From CBDTTM01 sp965363355 (lineage in GTDB: Bacteria; Bacillota; Negativicutes; Selenomonadales; Selenomonadaceae): a stretch of DNA of 23,160 bases. The translations under genes were made by a program, and so were the position numbers. Of this stretch, positions 8,428 to 14,729 are shown one piece after another. The stretch covers positions 1-23,160 of the forward strand of contig CBDTTM010000018.1 in assembly GCA_965363355.1 (NCBI GenBank). Reading direction: 5' to 3'. The notes beneath the pieces were generated by a model. It was not told the origin of the DNA. It ran no database searches and saw only the letters and a program-made list of their open reading frames with translations. Numbering within the stretch: position 1 is the stretch's first letter; each line of letters begins with the position of its first letter.

Positions 8428-8494
8428 AGGGTGGGGCGGTGCCAAGGCCGCGGCCCTTGATGAATGGGTGGGCGTATTTTTCTTAGTGGTGACC

Positions 8495-8530
8495 TTAGTG
8501 AGGGCGAAATCAATAAGATTTCCTCACTAA
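8495..8530. repeat. Inverted repeat in the recD2-licT gap
   Basis: TTAGTGAGG (8495-8503) pairs with CCTCACTAA (8522-8530), and inside it AAATC pairs with GATTT. CTTAGTG also occurs just upstream at 8482-8488. There is no T-tract on either strand, so it is a weak terminator at best. It ends 18 bp before the -35 of the licT promoter, where a regulator site would be plausible. The 336-bp gap (8428-8763) otherwise holds only the licT promoter and leader. Confidence 0.5.
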
Positions 8531-8548
8531 ACAGAAATTTCTAAACAT

Positions 8549-8577
8549 TTGACAAACTTATAAATGTGTATTATAAT
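8549..8577 (+). promoter_or_regulatory. Consensus promoter of the licT/beta-glucoside locus
   Basis: TTGACA (8549-8554), a 17-bp spacer and TATAAT (8572-8577) match the housekeeping consensus exactly. A transcript would begin near 8584, so the RAT at 8591 lies almost at its 5' end. A promoter this strong fits constitutive initiation with control left to the leader RNA. Confidence 0.85.
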
Positions 8578-8590
8578 ACAGAAAAAAGTA

Positions 8591-8640
8591 GGATAGTGAC
8601 ATTGAGTTGGCTAAACCTTCGAAAAGAAAATTTTTGAAGG
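8591..8640 (+). promoter_or_regulatory. RAT 1 (LicT/BglG RNA target) with overlapping hairpin
   Basis: Bases 8591-8617 fit the RAT pattern of BglG/LicT-family targets: GGAT at the 5' end, a GTGAC inner segment, and a 3' side GGC-T-AAACC. The last two C bases also begin a second hairpin (8616-8625 with 8631-8640, 10 bp including one G-T), which is mutually exclusive with the RAT fold. No U-tract follows. The hairpin instead leads into GAAGGGGG (8636-8643) and ATG 8652, which opens a four-codon frame (MRIV, stop 8664-8666). Confidence 0.8.
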
Positions 8641-8670
8641 GGGAATGCGACATGAGAATAGTTTAAATGG

Positions 8671-8712
8671 AAACGAAGAGACAATGAAAATTTGTTCTTT
8701 TTCGTTTTTTTT
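8671..8712 (+). terminator. Candidate leader terminator before licT
   Basis: AAACGAA (8671-8677) pairs with TTCGTTT (8701-8707), and inside it ACAA pairs with TTGT. The stem is bulged and AT-rich and runs into eight T (8705-8712). The right arm could instead pair with 8620-8628, just 3' of RAT 1 (9 bp with one bulge), which would link this U-tract to RAT 1 folding. It is the only U-tract-bearing structure in the leader. Confidence 0.45.
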
Positions 8713-8763
8713 ATTTCCCAAAAATCGAGGCTAAAATAATCAAAGTTGAAGGAGCGGCAAAAT

Positions 8764-9600
8764 ATGCTCATCAAAAAAATATTGAATAATAATGTTGTCC
8801 TTACCGAGACAGATCAGCATCAAGAAGTTGTAGCTATGGGGAGCGGAATCGCATATAAGAAATCTTGTGGCGATAATATTCCTGAAGATAAAATTGACAA
8901 GATCTATACGCTGTCTCAGAAAGATACTTGGGAAAAGTTCAAGACTTTATTGACGGATATTTCTATGGAATACATGGAAGTGTCTACGGCTATCATTGAG
9001 ATGGCTGAGAAGAGACTCAAGAAAAAATTAAATGAAAGTATTTATATTTCACTTACCGATCACATCCATATGGCAGTGTCACGTTTTCGCGAGGGGTGTT
9101 CTATCCGGAATATGATGATTTGGGAAATCCAACGATTTTATCCAGAAGAATATGCCGTCAGTGAAGAAGCTAGAGATATGATCAATACAAAATTCTCGTT
9201 AGAGCTTCCTGTGGACGAAGCTGGTTTTATTGCATTACATATTATTGATGCACAGATGGAAAACGATTTGCCGCTGGCAAACCATATCACACAACTGATT
9301 CAGGAAATTACCAATATTGTTCGTTATACATGCTCCATAGAATATGATATAGAGTCTTTGCAATATTATCGTTTTATTACGCATTTGAAATTTTTTGCTA
9401 AGAGAATGTTTATCGGCGAAAAGACAAGTTGTGATATAGATGAGGAAATGACAGCAATTGTCCAAAATAAATATGGACTGGCACATCGTTGTGCAGAGAA
9501 AATAGCAGAATTTCTTCAGCAAAAATATCAGTATGAATTAAACAGAGATGAAAAATTCTACTTGATGATCCATATAGCTAAAGTAAGCAAAACATCGTAA
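8764..9600 (+). CDS. licT: LicT/BglG-family antiterminator
   Basis: The product is 278 residues: an N-terminal RNA-binding CAT domain (about 1-56, 'MLIKKILNNNVVLTETD...EVVAMGSGIAY') and two PTS regulation domains. The four phosphorylatable histidines are present at His100 ('DHIHMA') and His159 ('IALHI') in PRD1, and His207 ('THLKF') and His270 ('MIHI') in PRD2, almost exactly the numbering of Bacillus LicT. In this family the dimer binds the RAT hairpin when substrate draws phosphate away from the PTS permease, and HPr phosphorylation adds catabolite input. AAGGAG (8749-8754) precedes ATG 8764. The gene is first in its locus and lies between two RAT copies, so it is probably autoregulated. 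Its partner is the EIIBCA permease downstream. Confidence 0.95.
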   Translation: MLIKKILNNNVVLTETDQHQEVVAMGSGIAYKKSCGDNIPEDKIDKIYTLSQKDTWEKFKTLLTDISMEYMEVSTAIIEMAEKRLKKKLNESIYISLTDHIHMAVSRFREGCSIRNMMIWEIQRFYPEEYAVSEEARDMINTKFSLELPVDEAGFIALHIIDAQMENDLPLANHITQLIQEITNIVRYTCSIEYDIESLQYYRFITHLKFFAKRMFIGEKTSCDIDEEMTAIVQNKYGLAHRCAEKIAEFLQQKYQYELNRDEKFYLMIHIAKVSKTS

Positions 9601-9682
9601 GGAAGATTGCCAGGCTGGGCCAGTGGCTCAACTTGTTTTCTAATTTTGCTAAGGAGGGTAGAGTGTAGTACACGTTTTAATT

Positions 9683-9735
9683 GGATGGTGACATTAAGTT
9701 GGCCAAACCTTCGAAATTCATTAAAATTTTGGAGG
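9683..9735 (+). promoter_or_regulatory. RAT 2 with a hairpin that encloses the PTS ribosome site
   Basis: Bases 9683-9709 repeat RAT 1 with only three differences. Its terminal CC starts an overlapping hairpin: 9708-9717 pairs with 9726-9735 (10 bp, two G-T pairs, extendable by one A-T). The right arm ends in GGAGG (9731-9735), the Shine-Dalgarno site 8 bases before ATG 9744. No U-tract follows. Folding the RAT would break the hairpin and free the ribosome site. Confidence 0.78.
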
Positions 9736-9743
9736 AATTACTC

Positions 9744-11654
9744 ATGAGAAAATATGAAGAATTAGCAAAGACCATCGTTGAAAACGTTGGCGGAAAAGAC
9801 AATGTTATATCGTTAGCACACTGCTATACGAGACTTCGCTTTAAATTGCGTGACGAAAAGAAAGCAGCTACAGAAGTATTGAAAAATACGGATGGCGTTG
9901 TTACGGTCGTGCAAAGTGGCGGTCAGTATCAGGTCGTTATTGGCAATGAAGTAGGTGATGTTTATGATGAAGTCATAAAATCCCAAGGAATTGCCGGATC
10001 GAGCAGTGAAGCTGAAAATGCAGAGCCGGGACAGAAAATGAGCATAATTGATTGCTTCATTGATATTGTATCCGGTATTTTTACGCCCGTTTTGGGAATG
10101 TTGGCAGCTAGTGGAATGATTAAAGGCTTTACAGCGATGTTTGTGGCTTTTGGCTTTATTGAAGCTGCGGGAGGAACTTATCAAATATTACAGACCATTG
10201 GAGATGGATTTTTTTACTTCTTACCAATTTTTTTAGGTCTGACAGCTGCTAGAAAATTCAAGATGAATGAGTTTTCAGGAATGGCGGTTGGGGCAGCTTT
10301 GGTATATCCATCTTTAGGTGGAATTATGAAAGCACAGCCAATTTATGATTTATTTACGGGGACGTTATTTGCATCGCCAATTCATATAGAATTTTTAAAC
10401 ATTCCGGTAATTTTAATGAATTACGCGTCGAGTGTTATTCCAATTATTGTCGCGGTATACTTTGGATCTAAAGTGGAACGTTTCTTATTGAAAACCATTC
10501 CACCGATGATTAAAGGATTTATGGTACCATTTTTTACGCTTTTGATTGTTATTCCTTTGACTTTTGTTATTATTGGACCGGTATCTACTTGGGCAGGTCA
10601 GTTAGTTGGCTTTATTGCAAATGGTATTTTTCAATTAAGTCCGGTTTTAGCAGGTCTGTTTATTGGAGCTTTTTGGCAAGTTTTTGTCATTTTTGGTATG
10701 CATTGGGGTCTTGTGCCGATTATGATAAACAATATTGCGGTACAGGGATTTGATCCGGTTGTTGTTACGTATTTTGGTGCTTCCTTTGCACAAACAGGGG
10801 TTGTTTTAGCAATCTTATTAAAAACCAAGAATAAAAAGCTAAAATCTCTTTGTGCGCCAGCGTTTATTTCAGGGATTTTTGGGGTTACCGAACCAGCTAT
10901 TTATGGCGTGACCTTACCACGAAAAAAAATGTTTATTATTAGTTGCATTGGTGGTTCAATTGGCGGCGGTCTGATTGCTTTTTTTGGCATGAAGCTATAT
11001 ATGTTTGGGGGCTTGGGGGTTTTTGCCTATCCTTGCTTTATTGATCCGGTGACAAATGATATCAGTGGGATGAAAATTGGTATGATTGCATCGCTTGTAT
11101 CTTTTCTTATTGGTTTGGGAATAGCATTACCTTTCTATCATGATGAAAAAGAAAGTGAAAAAACCGTAGCAAACAAAAAAGATGAGCACAAATCCGCGGA
11201 AAAAGAGATTTTGATAAGTCCGCTTCAAGGCGAAGTGAAAGCTTTGGCAGATGTTCCGGATGAAGCATTTTCTTCAGGTGTGCTTGGCAAGGGCGTTGCT
11301 GTTTTGCCGAGCGAAGGAAAGGTTGTAGCTCCAGCAGATGGGACAATTATGACGATATTTCCGACGGGACATGCCATTGGGATGATTACAGAAAATGGAG
11401 CCGAAATTCTCATTCACATTGGGATTGATACGGTTAAATTAGACGGGAAATATTTCCACTCAAAGGTCAAACAAGGCGATCCGGTAAAGTGCGGGCAGGT
11501 TTTGGTTGAATTTGATTTGGATAAAATAAAAGAAGCAGGTTATTCCATGATAACGCCTGTTTTGATTACAAATTTTCAACAATATCTGGACATTATTGTA
11601 ACAGAAAAAGAAAAGGTCGATTATAAAGAAAGGCTTATTACGGTTATCGCATAA
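9744..11654 (+). CDS. bglF: Beta-glucoside PTS permease EIIBCA
   Basis: The product is 636 residues, the BglF/BglP length and domain order. EIIB (about 1-90) carries the phosphocysteine Cys27 in 'SLAHCYTRLRF'. EIIC (about 105-460) is strongly hydrophobic with multiple membrane spans. EIIA (about 500-636) carries His543 and His558, 15 residues apart as in the glucose-type EIIA pair, with His558 in 'ILIHIGID' the phosphorylated one. It imports and phosphorylates beta-glucosides (cellobiose, salicin or arbutin type) and should also relay sugar status to LicT. ATG 9744 is chosen over an upstream in-frame TTG near 9681 because that would place RAT 2 inside the coding region, and because GGAGG is at 9731-9735. 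The substrate within the glucose-superfamily PTS is inferred from LicT and the GH1 neighbour. Confidence 0.93.
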   Translation: MRKYEELAKTIVENVGGKDNVISLAHCYTRLRFKLRDEKKAATEVLKNTDGVVTVVQSGGQYQVVIGNEVGDVYDEVIKSQGIAGSSSEAENAEPGQKMSIIDCFIDIVSGIFTPVLGMLAASGMIKGFTAMFVAFGFIEAAGGTYQILQTIGDGFFYFLPIFLGLTAARKFKMNEFSGMAVGAALVYPSLGGIMKAQPIYDLFTGTLFASPIHIEFLNIPVILMNYASSVIPIIVAVYFGSKVERFLLKTIPPMIKGFMVPFFTLLIVIPLTFVIIGPVSTWAGQLVGFIANGIFQLSPVLAGLFIGAFWQVFVIFGMHWGLVPIMINNIAVQGFDPVVVTYFGASFAQTGVVLAILLKTKNKKLKSLCAPAFISGIFGVTEPAIYGVTLPRKKMFIISCIGGSIGGGLIAFFGMKLYMFGGLGVFAYPCFIDPVTNDISGMKIGMIASLVSFLIGLGIALPFYHDEKESEKTVANKKDEHKSAEKEILISPLQGEVKALADVPDEAFSSGVLGKGVAVLPSEGKVVAPADGTIMTIFPTGHAIGMITENGAEILIHIGIDTVKLDGKYFHSKVKQGDPVKCGQVLVEFDLDKIKEAGYSMITPVLITNFQQYLDIIVTEKEKVDYKERLITVIA

Positions 11655-11725
11655 CAGCATATATTTTACCTGTAAAACGTTGTCCTAAGAAATATATAAA
11701 TTAAGAAACGAAATATATTTATTTG

Positions 11726-11737
11726 AACAGTACTGTT
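11726..11737. promoter_or_regulatory. 12-bp perfect palindrome upstream of the porin gene
   Basis: AACAGTACTGTT is its own reverse complement and lies 38 bp before the porin start in the 121-bp gap after the PTS gene. TTGAAC (11724-11729) overlaps it and could be a -35, with a poor TTGATA 17 bp on. It could be an operator for a separate porin promoter. Also in the gap, AAATATAT/ATATATTT arms make a weak hairpin before it. Confidence 0.4.
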
Positions 11738-11775
11738 AAGTGATACTTGATAGATACAATTTTGGAGGAATAATA

Positions 11776-13149
11776 ATGAAAAAAGCATTAACCGTAATAG
11801 GTCTTTCTACAGCAATTCTTTGTGGAGCCGTCCAGGCGGAAGCGGCCCCAGGCATGTTTGAAAATGTTCCATTGAGCGATTGGTCATATGAGGCCATCAA
11901 TGGACTTATTTCTACAGGTCATGTGGCGGATTATTCGGAGCCAATACCACAGGGACGCATCATGAGCCGTATGGAAATGTCAATGGTTGTTGATGATGCC
12001 ATGCAGAATCTGAAGGCATTCACGCCAGCGGAGCAAGATACGATTCAAAAGCTCAATAAAGAATATTATTATGATATAAAGAAAGTACGGATGCTCTCAA
12101 AGCTCGATAATGCAGATTTAGATAAACCCCTCAGTGATCCAGATAGTGCAACCTTGAGTGCAGAAGAAAAGGCCGGGATCAAAAAAGTCGCAGCTTTTGC
12201 GGATAAGTTCTCAATTGATGGTTATGCTCGTCTCCGTAATGACCATTACTTAAAAGATACAACGAAGACAACCAGGGCTAATATGGTTCATGTACAAGTC
12301 AATACGACTTATAAAGTAAATGATGATTGGCAAGTTCATACGGATCTTGGTTACCGGAATTCCTTTAGTGGCTTTGATGAAACAAAATCGCTTTCTCCGG
12401 GAGAAAATGCGACGGGAACTACGATGGATACGTATGTGACGGGGAGGCTTTTGGATAAGGCGCTTGATCTTAAAGTTGGTAAATGGAATGAGTGGAATAT
12501 CTATGGCTGGGGAATGGATATAGATTGTGATTTCTCAGGGGTACAGCTAAAATATGGTAAAAAAGACTTTAAGACATTCTTTACTACTGGGAAAATGGAT
12601 CTGTGGGATGATGCAATGAATAATGGTACGCGAGAATATGAACAAGTCACCAGTTTGCGTGCATTTTATCCTTTTGATAAGAAAAATGATATCAATTTTG
12701 GTGTTTCGTGGAGTTCTGCGATGGCTAGTCGTTATCAATCTACAGACCAAGGCCGAGTGTTTTATTATTACACACATGCACATCATAAGTTTGATAATAA
12801 CTGGGATCTTCGTGCCGGGATTATCAGTAGTGATGCAAAAAGAGCGGATACAGCACTTGCAGCTACAAAAACAAAACAACCTGGCCGTTGGCTGCAAGTA
12901 CAATATAAAGGGCCAGATCTCCAGTCTCCGGGAACTTACGGGATTACGGCAGATTATCGTTATGAACCGGCACTTAGCTGGCCGACTGTCACGGATTGGT
13001 GCGGTCTTAACGAACGCTTCGTCCGCCTTGGCGTGAGCTGGGTACCTGCCAAAAATATCATGCTCGATACCTTCTACACTTGGGCAAGAGAAATTGATAC
13101 GGGAGCAAAAGATGATTTGTATCGTTTCCAGGCGCAGTTCTTCTTCTGA
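11776..13149 (+). CDS. SLH-domain outer-membrane porin (OmpM-like)
   Basis: The product is 457 residues. It has a signal peptide (MKKALTVIGLSTAILCGAVQ, cleavage near AEA-AP), then one S-layer-homology domain (about 27-78, 'FENVPLSDWSYEAINGLIS' ... 'RMEMSMVVDDAM'). A short charged helical stretch (about 80-145) follows, then a long segment rich in alternating aromatic/polar strands ending in '...RFQAQFFF'. The terminal Phe is the usual beta-barrel assembly signal. In Negativicutes the SLH domain of such proteins holds the outer membrane to peptidoglycan while the barrel acts as a porin. GGAGG (11764-11768) and ATG 11776 set the start. Its position in the beta-glucoside locus suggests it admits oligosaccharides or glycosides to the periplasm. 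The specificity is unknown. Confidence 0.88.
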   Translation: MKKALTVIGLSTAILCGAVQAEAAPGMFENVPLSDWSYEAINGLISTGHVADYSEPIPQGRIMSRMEMSMVVDDAMQNLKAFTPAEQDTIQKLNKEYYYDIKKVRMLSKLDNADLDKPLSDPDSATLSAEEKAGIKKVAAFADKFSIDGYARLRNDHYLKDTTKTTRANMVHVQVNTTYKVNDDWQVHTDLGYRNSFSGFDETKSLSPGENATGTTMDTYVTGRLLDKALDLKVGKWNEWNIYGWGMDIDCDFSGVQLKYGKKDFKTFFTTGKMDLWDDAMNNGTREYEQVTSLRAFYPFDKKNDINFGVSWSSAMASRYQSTDQGRVFYYYTHAHHKFDNNWDLRAGIISSDAKRADTALAATKTKQPGRWLQVQYKGPDLQSPGTYGITADYRYEPALSWPTVTDWCGLNERFVRLGVSWVPAKNIMLDTFYTWAREIDTGAKDDLYRFQAQFFF

Positions 13150-13191
13150 TAAATCTATAGAATATAAAAATAAAACAGGGAGATGCTTTTT

Positions 13192-14718
13192 GTGAAACTG
13201 AAAAATCTTACGAAAGCAGTATTGGCAACGCTAGCCTTGGGCACAATGACATTTTGCTCGTTCAGCCCGGCAAGTGCGTCAGCAAATGATACGGTAAGGC
13301 CGCGAACCATTGTGATGACGGATGGTGAAGTGGACGATATGAATTCGTTTTTGCGCTTTTTGCTCTATACCAATGATTTAGATGTCAGAGGCATCGTTTA
13401 TACGAGTTCCATGTGGCATTATAAGGGTGATGGAAAAGGAACGCAATTTACTACGCATATGGATATTGTCAAATTGTATCATCCGCGATTGCATACAGAT
13501 CTTCGCTGGTGCGGGACGGATTGGATCAAGGAATATATTGACAAATACCGCAGTGTTTATCCAAAGCTTTTGCAGCACGATAAAAATTATCCGTCACCGG
13601 ATAAGCTGCAAAGTCTTGTGAGTGTCGGCAATATTGATTTTGAGGGCGAGATGGATCACAATACGGAGGGCTCAGATTTCATAAAATCTGAGCTGCTCTC
13701 CGATGATGAAACTCCGATTTATTTTGAAACCTGGGGCGGGGCGAATACGTTTGCCCGGGCGCTCAAATCAATTGAAGATGAGTATAAAGGGACAGAAAAT
13801 TGGCCGAGTATCTATCAAAAGATCAGCAAAAAAGCCATTTTGTACAATATCATGGACCAGGATGATACGTATAAAACCTATATTTCCGTTAACTGGCCGG
13901 ATATCAAAATTTATTATAATAGCTGGCAATTTGGCAGCTTGGCTTATATTTGGCCGCAAACAGTTCCCGCTGTACAGCAGAAATATTTCCGTGGGGATTG
14001 GATGAAGAAAAATATCTTGACAGGTCCTCTTACTAGCAGTTATATGACGTATGGTGATGGGCACAAGCTTTCTGGGGATCCAGAAGATAGGTTTGGGTCT
14101 ATGGAAGAAGCGGTGAAAACTGGTTATGGAAAATATGATTTGATATCGGAAGGCGATTCGCCATCCTTCCTCTATCTCATCGACAATGGGCTTCGTTCAA
14201 CGGAAAGTCCGGCGTATGGCGGGTGGAGTGGAAGATTGTCACCATCGTCTTCGACGAAGAATCTTTGGGAAGACAATGTCGGCTCTTTTGACTATAATCC
14301 GTATACGAAAAAGTTGGATAAATACTACTCTCAGACGCGTTGGATCGATGCGATTCAAAATGATTTTGCCGCTCGTGTGAAATGGACGACAAATGATTAT
14401 CAGCATGCGAACCACGCTCCACAGGATATCAAAATTAAGGAAGGTCTGGATCTCAAAGTAAAACCAGGACAGAAAATTACATTACATGCTTCGGCGACAG
14501 ACCCGGATGGTGATGCATTACAATTTAAATGGTATCCATATGAAGAAGCAGGAACATATCTTGCGCCGGTTGTGGTCAATGGTAAAGGGCAGGAAGCAAG
14601 TCTGACTGTTCCGGCGAATGCAGTCAAAGGGGAGACCATTCATGTTGTTCTGGAAGTAACGGATAATGGGCAGCCACCGCTTACCCGTTATGCTCGGGTA
14701 ATTATGACGGTTGAATAG
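13192..14718 (+). CDS. Exported DUF1593 / Sde182-like protein (nucleoside-hydrolase-like fold plus Ig-like domain)
   Basis: The product is about 508 residues. GTG 13192 is preferred because GGGAG (13178-13182) lies 9 bases upstream and the product starts with a typical signal peptide (MKLKNLTKAVLATLALG..., cleavage near ASA). The alternative ATG 13183 abuts the ribosome site. The mature part begins with a nucleoside-hydrolase-like motif 'TDGEVDD' (Asp44, Asp48, Asp49). The first aspartate of the usual DxD is replaced by Met, so ordinary nucleoside-hydrolase metal binding is doubtful. 'ETWGGANTFARAL' is characteristic of DUF1593. The last 100 or so residues ('SATDPDGDALQFKWY' ... 'HVVLEVTDNG') form an Ig-like domain as in Sde182 proteins. 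The biochemical function is unknown. Being periplasmic and 11 bp before the GH3 gene implies a role on glycans. Confidence 0.85.
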   Translation: MKLKNLTKAVLATLALGTMTFCSFSPASASANDTVRPRTIVMTDGEVDDMNSFLRFLLYTNDLDVRGIVYTSSMWHYKGDGKGTQFTTHMDIVKLYHPRLHTDLRWCGTDWIKEYIDKYRSVYPKLLQHDKNYPSPDKLQSLVSVGNIDFEGEMDHNTEGSDFIKSELLSDDETPIYFETWGGANTFARALKSIEDEYKGTENWPSIYQKISKKAILYNIMDQDDTYKTYISVNWPDIKIYYNSWQFGSLAYIWPQTVPAVQQKYFRGDWMKKNILTGPLTSSYMTYGDGHKLSGDPEDRFGSMEEAVKTGYGKYDLISEGDSPSFLYLIDNGLRSTESPAYGGWSGRLSPSSSTKNLWEDNVGSFDYNPYTKKLDKYYSQTRWIDAIQNDFAARVKWTTNDYQHANHAPQDIKIKEGLDLKVKPGQKITLHASATDPDGDALQFKWYPYEEAGTYLAPVVVNGKGQEASLTVPANAVKGETIHVVLEVTDNGQPPLTRYARVIMTVE

Positions 14719-14729
14719 GAGATGCAGCT

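Noticed and set aside
8616..8640. Treating the hairpin after RAT 1 as an ordinary Rho-independent terminator
   Set aside because: The stem is followed by GGGAATGCGAC, not a T-run; the nearest T-run is at 8705-8712.
9600..9682. AAGGAGGG at 9651-9658 as the ribosome site of another small gene
   Set aside because: No start codon with an open frame follows at a usable distance; the nearest GTG is immediately followed by TAG.
9744..11654. Sucrose- or trehalose-specific EII
   Set aside because: Domain order alone would allow it, but the LicT regulator with RATs and a GH1 6-phospho-beta-glucosidase in the same locus favour beta-glucosides.
11671..11684. cre-like sequence after the PTS gene (TGTAAAACGTTGTC)
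   Set aside because: It needs a one-base insertion to fit the consensus, and its position downstream of the PTS gene is not typical.
13183..13191. ATG 13183 as the start of the DUF1593 gene
   Set aside because: The ribosome site ends directly against it; GTG 13192 has normal spacing and yields a cleaner signal peptide.
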